DNA of 64,000 nt, from positions 76,202,671 through 76,266,670 of the forward strand of contig NC_133647.1 in the NCBI RefSeq assembly GCF_009905375.1. Direction: 5' to 3'. Origin of the DNA: Apium graveolens (taxonomy: Eukaryota; Streptophyta; Magnoliopsida; Apiales; Apiaceae). The notes beneath the pieces were generated by a model. That model was not told the DNA's origin and searched no databases. It saw only the letters and a program-made list of their open reading frames with translations. Within the stretch, counting starts at the first letter, position 1, and every line of letters begins with the position of its first letter. This document shows positions 58,380 through 64,000 of this stretch, piece after piece. The position numbers and the translations under genes are program-made.

Positions 58380-59514
58380 TTTAGTTAATATCTGTGATCT
58401 GTTCTTGAATGAATTTACAAATGAATTTTTCATAAATGAAAAATTCATTTGCAAATTTATGTTATCATTTTATCATATTTCTTGCTTATTTTTATGTAAT
58501 ATATATTATCTTATCTATTTTTATTTTCCCTTCTTGTTAATTTAAAATATCTCAGAATATTTTATTTCCTCTAAAATATTTTACTATGAATTTTATTTGC
58601 TAATAAAATTCAATAGAAATCTATTTTTGGAATAAAAATAATAAATTCCGATATATTGTCTTTGTTTCTGTAAATATTATAAGTCTGTATTTCAGTTTTA
58701 CTATTTTGTAAATATTTTCTGATATTTTTACTAAGTTATATAAGTCTTTATAAATTTATATATGTGTGTGTTTCTGTGTTTAAAGCTGATATGACAATCG
58801 GCAAGACAATTGAAATTGTCTTGCTGAAAGTCATTTCAGTTTAAATTTTGTTTATTATATTATTCAGTACAGTTTTATACTGGCAAGACAATCGGTATGA
58901 CTATCAATTGTCTTGCCAGTTATAAACCATATATATAATTATTTTCCTTTTATTATTATACTGGTATGACAATCGGTATGACAATCCAGGATTGTCATAC
59001 CAACTGTCATATAAAGCAGTTTGTTTGTCTTGTTTTAAACCATTTTCAACAGTTCAGTTCTTTTCAAAAAATTCGAACAGTTTTTTTTTTCTCTTCAGTT
59101 TCTCTCTTCTCTCTCTTCGAACTGCTTCCTTCCTTGCTCGAGTTTTTACTCAGCACACAAATTCATCACTTTGTGATATATACATACAAGTATATATATA
59201 CAGAGGTGCTGTTGGATTTTTATTGAAAAAAAAAACACACACAATTTTCAAATTTTTTTTCTCAGTTTGCCCCTTCAAATTCAAGTTGTGTTTGTTGATT
59301 TTGAACTTTTTATTTTTATTTCAATTTCTGATTTGTGTCTTTTGGTTTGTCAAAACTGCGTTTGTGAGTTAAGAATTTTAACGAGATACATTTCTGTCTA
59401 AATTTTTCGATTATAATTAATTTAATTCGAATTATTAAATTAATTTAATTAATTCGAATTTTCTTAATATTATTCTTAAAATTCTGAAAAGCGTGTGTCT
59501 TATTATTATTTTAA
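58380..59514 (+). promoter_or_regulatory. Spacer between pol and the env-like ORF, with hairpins
   Basis: 1135 bases with no supported gene. AT-rich up to 58780. Three hairpins follow: 58791-58834, 58879-58920 (perfect 14-base arms) and 58975-59001 (13-base arms, 1-base loop). They share the words GACAATCGG and GGTATGAC with the LTR hairpins. A pyrimidine-rich stretch (59080-59130) and ATACATACAAGTATATATATA (TATA-like, about 59180-59200) precede the ORF. Confidence 0.65.
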
Positions 59515-62500
59515 ATGGCTCTCAATTTCCAAATTGTCGCGCATAATCAGGTTGGTTATTTTAATCCGGAAAAATGTGATGTTGAAAAATTTAAGCCTTG
59601 GATTAGATTTTTAAATGACCATTCGATTGTTAGCTCTGCTATTAAATCAAATGTGATTTTAAACGTCGATCTACTTAGACTGATTTGCACAACCTCTACT
59701 GTGGCCGATGATTCAAAATCTTTTTCATTCACCGTCGCAAACACACAGTATGTAGTTGATGAAACAGTCGTCAATCGTGCGTTAAATTTTCCACTAGACA
59801 ATTTCTGTAATTTACCCTCTGAAAATGATATCACAAATTTTTTCAATGCTATTCACTATCAGGGGGTGATCAATTTAACCAAACTTTCTAAATCAAATTT
59901 GGTGTCTGAATGGGATATTTTCTTCGATACACTTTCCAAAGTGTTTGCCAACTGCACAAAATCCAATTTTCATAACATCACTTCCACTCTGCAGTATATT
60001 GGTCTTGCGGTTGTTTTCAATCAAAGGATCAATTTTGGCAAACTACTTTTTCCCATTCTCTTGAGACGTCTAACTTCTGCTTTACGTGATCATTCTACAA
60101 ATCGTAAGGTATCATGTTACTATGCTCGTTTTCTCATGCTTATAGCAGATCATCTTCTCACACCTGAACACAAAGCCCTTTTTGCTAACTCTGCAGTAAC
60201 CGAACCCCCTCCAGTTAGCAAAAAGATTTACACTCACCAAGACACAACCTTCAAATTCATGCAAGTTCCAGTACTTGTATCTGCTTTCATGGCCACTTAT
60301 ATTCCTTTACCTATTTTCAATCTTCCCGGCCATGAACAGCAACCTCAACCTCCAGTGGTTCAAGCCACCCAGGCTCTTCCATTACAGGTAGTAATTCCTC
60401 ACTCTCACTCCCTTCCTACTTCTGTTGAAAGACCCCCAGTGGTTGATAGGGCTGACCATGAAGTTGTAGAACCACAGCTTCAATCCCAGGTCATAGAGCC
60501 AAACACAGAGTCATATTCTATCTCAACCTCTCCCCCACTGTCTAAAATGTTACCCAGAAGATTACTAGGAAGTAGTACATTGTTAAATATGAGTGAACCC
60601 TCAGCTCTGCCTCCTCCTAAGAAAAGAAGAACATATTCTGAGGCATCTGAAAGCCCATCCTTGTCCTCCCAACAGGACATGGACTTTGAAATGGCCAATG
60701 AACAGTCACTAGAGGCATTCTCTCAACAGGATGCATCTATTGAAATTCGCCATAGGGCCATGGCATCTTGTACTGAGTCAAGCATAATTCCATTACTCAC
60801 AATGGAACCATACACTTCCCCAGCTCATACTCAGGACACACAGCGAGGAGTGAACGTAGAGTCGGTTACAGTGCCTGCCATAGTTACGGCAGAAGAGCAG
60901 TCACATGCTTCAGAGGGAAAATCTGACTCTCCGCCATCTTTAATAGAGTCATTTTCTCCCCTCCCAGATCCAACACCTCTGGCTCCCTTATGGGATTCTC
61001 CACTCGCAGATTTATCTGGAGAAAGTGGAGGGCAACTCGGTCAATCTATCCCTGAAGCAATTCAGACATCTATTCCAAAAGATTTGATAGTATTGACTGA
61101 GGATCGGGACTCGCGAATTCCCATTGCACCACCACTGACCTCTCTTGAAGAGGCTAGGGTGATTTTTAATGCAGGTACAGAAGAACAGCAACAGGAAGAC
61201 TCCTCACGAGCAATTATATTGAGAGAAACACATGCACGTGAGGTGAGTGAGCCAAACACGAGTGAAATTCAGGTGAGAGCACACACAGACACTGATACTG
61301 TAAACCTGTTAGCTCAGATTGCTGCCCTAAAAGAAGAACTTGCTAAAAGCCAAGCTGAAGCTCAAGCATTCAAAGCACAAGTGGTTGAACGGTCTTCTTC
61401 TTCCACCTCTGTCAACAATCAGCTTGCAATCATAAAGAATGACATCTCAGATCTAAAGACCACTGTAATACCAAAGCTCAATTCTATTCAGGACACTCCA
61501 ACTTTATCAGCTGATGACATATCCAACTTCTGCTCTCTACACATAAGAATGACTTCTCTTGAAGACCTCGTTGAGATGAATCATTCACTGGACTCCTCAA
61601 GATTTCTAAAGATAGAGACGGGCATGGAACATCTCAATGAAGGGATGAAGCACCTATATTTCATGATCAAGAATTCTCATTGCCCTAATGAAGAACAAAG
61701 AACTTATTTTGAAGGACCGTCTGGTGGAGGATCATGCTCTGGAGGTGATGGAGGTTCCAAAGGAAAGTCAGTAGAGGATCCCTCAACTAAGGGGGAGAAG
61801 AAAGGAAGTAGTGCCAAAGGGAAAGAAAAAGATACCTTTGCTGGAAACAAAGGAAAGGCTGATGATGTCTACTACAGTGGAGAACAGGATGACTTTGATA
61901 TTTTTGACATTCCCACTGAACCAGTTCAGGAAGATAAAGATGGGTTATTTGAAGCTGAAGAGGAAAGTGATTTTGGAGAATGGGAAGAAGAAGCTCAAGT
62001 GGATCCTATGTTTGAGAAAGAATTTCAGAAGGAGCAGTCAGAAATGAAAAGAAAAGAAGCTGAACTCAAGAAGGTCTCTCAGATCATTGACATGAGAAAA
62101 GACATTCAAAGAACAGAAACCCTTCAAAAGCAACGTCTTCATGACATTAAGGCTCAAGAAAGGAGAAGAGATGTCAGACTAAAGATTGGTGAAAAATGGG
62201 ATGAAGCTAGGAGAGTACTTGATATGCCTCAGCTGAGCACTAACAATGATAGGCAGTTCTTACATCTTCTTGACAAGCTGGAAATCTCAAATCCTAACAA
62301 TGACATGTACATGAATGCTATCAAGACTGAAGTCTCAAGGATCACAACTGCTTTTGATAGATCCCTAAATGAGATGAGCATTTTTGTATATTGTCAGAGT
62401 GAAGGATCATTCAAGGTGTCACTTCATCTATTTGAGAATCGTTCTTTGTCAGAGATTTGGGTTCTTTTAAACAAAGTCAAAAGAAGCTCAGAATTGAATG

Positions 62501-62898
62501 AAGTTCTTCGAGAAAGGCTTAAAGAGTTTGCCAGCAGGGCTAGTCCTCAAGTGGTCAACAATCCTCATCAGGTGAGATTCTTTAAGTCTGATTGTCTTCA
62601 AATCTGTCAGCTAGATGTACAATCTCTTAAAGACTACTCAGCTAAGCATCTGGTCTGGATGGAACATCATTTGAGAACTGCTGGATACTCATCCATGTTG
62701 AAGACTCAAGCTGCTGACTTGATTCAAGCTTATTGTGAAAAGAATGTTAAAAGATACAATCAACTCAAGAATAAGCTGAAGTCAGTTGGAGTTCAACCAG
62801 TCAGACCAGCAAGCTTCACTTCAGAAAAGGATCGTGTCTTTGACAAGGAATTGCTTCAAGATTTAGAAGAAGGTGAAGTCAGAAGAGAAGACAACTGA
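59515..62898 (+). CDS. Env-like ORF of element H, 1127 residues, intact
   Basis: Uninterrupted from ATG 59515 to TGA 62898. By position it matches the env-like gene of SIRE elements, but I see no convincing signal peptide or membrane span. Residues 1-235 form a compact-looking domain (start MALNFQIVAHNQVGYF). Residues 260-560 are Pro/Ser/Gln-rich and probably disordered, with a basic PPPKKRRTY near residue 365 that could be a nuclear signal. A coiled coil is near 598-625 (AALKEELAKSQAEAQ). A Gly/Ser/Lys-rich and then acidic stretch covers about 735-830. A long charged coiled coil spans about 833-910. The C-terminal 200 residues are mixed. Its function is unknown; 'env-like' is positional only. 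It is much longer than most env-like ORFs I recall, and better kept than gag and pol in the same element. Confidence 0.85.
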   Translation: MALNFQIVAHNQVGYFNPEKCDVEKFKPWIRFLNDHSIVSSAIKSNVILNVDLLRLICTTSTVADDSKSFSFTVANTQYVVDETVVNRALNFPLDNFCNLPSENDITNFFNAIHYQGVINLTKLSKSNLVSEWDIFFDTLSKVFANCTKSNFHNITSTLQYIGLAVVFNQRINFGKLLFPILLRRLTSALRDHSTNRKVSCYYARFLMLIADHLLTPEHKALFANSAVTEPPPVSKKIYTHQDTTFKFMQVPVLVSAFMATYIPLPIFNLPGHEQQPQPPVVQATQALPLQVVIPHSHSLPTSVERPPVVDRADHEVVEPQLQSQVIEPNTESYSISTSPPLSKMLPRRLLGSSTLLNMSEPSALPPPKKRRTYSEASESPSLSSQQDMDFEMANEQSLEAFSQQDASIEIRHRAMASCTESSIIPLLTMEPYTSPAHTQDTQRGVNVESVTVPAIVTAEEQSHASEGKSDSPPSLIESFSPLPDPTPLAPLWDSPLADLSGESGGQLGQSIPEAIQTSIPKDLIVLTEDRDSRIPIAPPLTSLEEARVIFNAGTEEQQQEDSSRAIILRETHAREVSEPNTSEIQVRAHTDTDTVNLLAQIAALKEELAKSQAEAQAFKAQVVERSSSSTSVNNQLAIIKNDISDLKTTVIPKLNSIQDTPTLSADDISNFCSLHIRMTSLEDLVEMNHSLDSSRFLKIETGMEHLNEGMKHLYFMIKNSHCPNEEQRTYFEGPSGGGSCSGGDGGSKGKSVEDPSTKGEKKGSSAKGKEKDTFAGNKGKADDVYYSGEQDDFDIFDIPTEPVQEDKDGLFEAEEESDFGEWEEEAQVDPMFEKEFQKEQSEMKRKEAELKKVSQIIDMRKDIQRTETLQKQRLHDIKAQERRRDVRLKIGEKWDEARRVLDMPQLSTNNDRQFLHLLDKLEISNPNNDMYMNAIKTEVSRITTAFDRSLNEMSIFVYCQSEGSFKVSLHLFENRSLSEIWVLLNKVKRSSELNEVLRERLKEFASRASPQVVNNPHQVRFFKSDCLQICQLDVQSLKDYSAKHLVWMEHHLRTAGYSSMLKTQAADLIQAYCEKNVKRYNQLKNKLKSVGVQPVRPASFTSEKDRVFDKELLQDLEEGEVRREDN

Positions 62899-63147
62899 AG
62901 TCAATTAGCTCAAAACTCAATGTAATATGATTAGAGCTTTATGAATCAAGATAGTCTAATGTAGTTATATGTTCAGGCTAGAGGAACATCTATCTTGTAT
63001 TCACTTGTAAATTTCATTTAGAATCTGGAAAATGTTAAATATAATCCAGAACTTTTCTGCTATTTACTTTACATTACTGTTGATATCTTTTTCTTATTTG
63101 TTAGTTGAGTTATCCTCTAGGTATTTGTTGTTATTGTCTAACAAACA
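62899..63147 (+). other. 3' UTR of element H
   Basis: 249 bases between the env-like ORF and the polypurine tract, AT-rich, no gene. Confidence 0.7.
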
Positions 63148-63160
63148 AATAGGGGGAGAT
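63148..63160 (+). other. Polypurine tract of element H
   Basis: AATAGGGGGAGAT ends directly at the LTR start TGAAAGGC. Confidence 0.9.
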
Positions 63161-64000
63161 TGAAAGGCATATGTCATAGCCTACTCGTTTATTCGAGTAT
63201 TTAACTCAACTCAAATAAAAATGTAATAAGTAAATAGTGGATCTATCATCAGAGAGATCTCACAAAGTAACATCTGTCAAAGAATAAAGAAACATTGTTC
63301 ATCTGCAGACTTGAAGATTCACTGGAAGAAGTTCAAGAATTTGATCATGCCTCAGTGATATAAATCAAGATCGTGGATTTAATCAAGTGACAGAGATCTC
63401 GTCAGGGTATCATTTATTACAAGGATTCAATCAGAATATCAAAGTCAAGACATGAAGAAACGTCACGGAAGTTAGTCACTCATGAACCAGATAGTACATC
63501 GAGTGTCAGCATTGAAGTGGCGGAATTGATTCATAAGTCTCAGTGACTTTCAGAAGATTGTCAGAAGAATGGATGCTGCTCAGGGTTAGTATTAATTCTC
63601 TATTAATTAATTAAGTCATATAATTTAATTAAGAAAATAAATTATATCTGCAAAGATTAATTTATTGATTAATTGAATTAAATTGATTAATTAAATTAGA
63701 ATTAATATTAAGGATTTAAAAGATTTTAATTGGTTTAAAATCTGCTTAAATTCAGCATGACAATTCATTTGAACTAGTATGACAATCGGTATGACAATTG
63801 ATAGTCATACCGAAAGTCATGCCAATACATTTAATTGTCTTATTAGAATTTCTGTTTAGATTAAAATCTATTATTAATTCAGCAAGACAATTTATTTGAA
63901 CTAATATGACAATCGGTATGACAATCAATAGTCATGCCGAAAGTCTTGCTAGCTCATTTTAATTGTCTTGCTAGTTGTAAATTTTGTCATACCGAAAGTC
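63161..64000 (+). repeat. 3' LTR of element H, partial
   Basis: 840 bases, colinear with 51412-52260. About ten substitutions are visible by eye (roughly 1.2%). The rest is outside the window. Confidence 0.93.

Larger units (their letters stand above)
51412..64000 (+). mobile_element. SIRE/Maximus-type Ty1/copia element H with env-like ORF
   Basis: LTR, Met primer site, gag, protease, integrase, RT, RNase H, then a separate 1127-codon ORF, polypurine tract and the second LTR. A long ORF after pol is the feature that marks the SIRE/Maximus lineage. LTR copies differ by about ten substitutions over the 840 shared bases. gag and pol carry nonsense or frameshift changes; the last ORF is intact. 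Confidence 0.93.

Noticed and set aside
58966..59372. Two overlapping ORFs upstream of the env-like ORF
   Set aside because: They start in a hairpin and run through pyrimidine-rich and low-complexity DNA; more likely leader sequence.
59515..62898. True viral envelope glycoprotein
   Set aside because: No convincing signal peptide, membrane anchor or fusion motif is visible; I keep 'env-like' only as a positional label.

Overview
The window is a block of nested plant LTR retrotransposons. I found no convincing host gene, tRNA, rRNA or CRISPR array. The plant assignment rests on the lineages present: a Tat-type Ty3/gypsy element with two RNase H domains and a spliced antisense gene, chromovirus-like Ty3/gypsy elements with LTRs of 3.5-4.3 kb, a SIRE/Maximus-type Ty1/copia element with an extra ORF after pol, and a second copia element. 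I cannot name the species. The DNA is AT-rich and the density of insertions suggests a large genome.

Layout. 1-6247: minus-strand copia element (left LTR cut by the window edge), inserted in the 5' LTR of a plus-strand Tat element (6248-16478). The Tat element carries gag-pro-pol with frameshifts and stops, an antisense gene with two introns (14639-12808), and a repeat-rich 3' UTR. 16479-30467: an LTR-internal-LTR-internal-LTR array of a non-autonomous element with 4.3 kb LTRs and only about 1.25 kb of non-coding internal DNA. 30468-49988: an old plus-strand chromovirus (called F here). The array interrupts its reverse transcriptase, and its 3' LTR is split by a young minus-strand element (called D, 34936-48510) flanked by the 5-bp duplication TGCTC. 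49989-50913: a piece of an older minus-strand LTR (G). 50914-51411: the end of another copia LTR. 51412-64000: the SIRE-type copia element (H), with its right LTR cut by the window edge.

Reading of the nest, oldest outward: G was hit by F and by a copia LTR. F was hit by the giant-LTR element in its RT and by D in its 3' LTR. The array borders the Tat element, which was hit by the 6-kb copia. H landed in the copia LTR next to G. Every pol gene is broken. The only long intact reading frame is the 1127-codon ORF after pol in H.

The signals most worth following are cis-acting. They are: a hairpin just before the polypurine tract of two families that shows a compensatory base-pair change; a possible GC-AG leader intron shared by the LTRs of four families; a hairpin family present both in the SIRE LTR and just upstream of the env-like ORF; four 27-bp palindromes in the copia leader; and the spliced antisense gene with its own TATA box. 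All identities, ages and splice sites are by-eye readings without alignment software or database searches.
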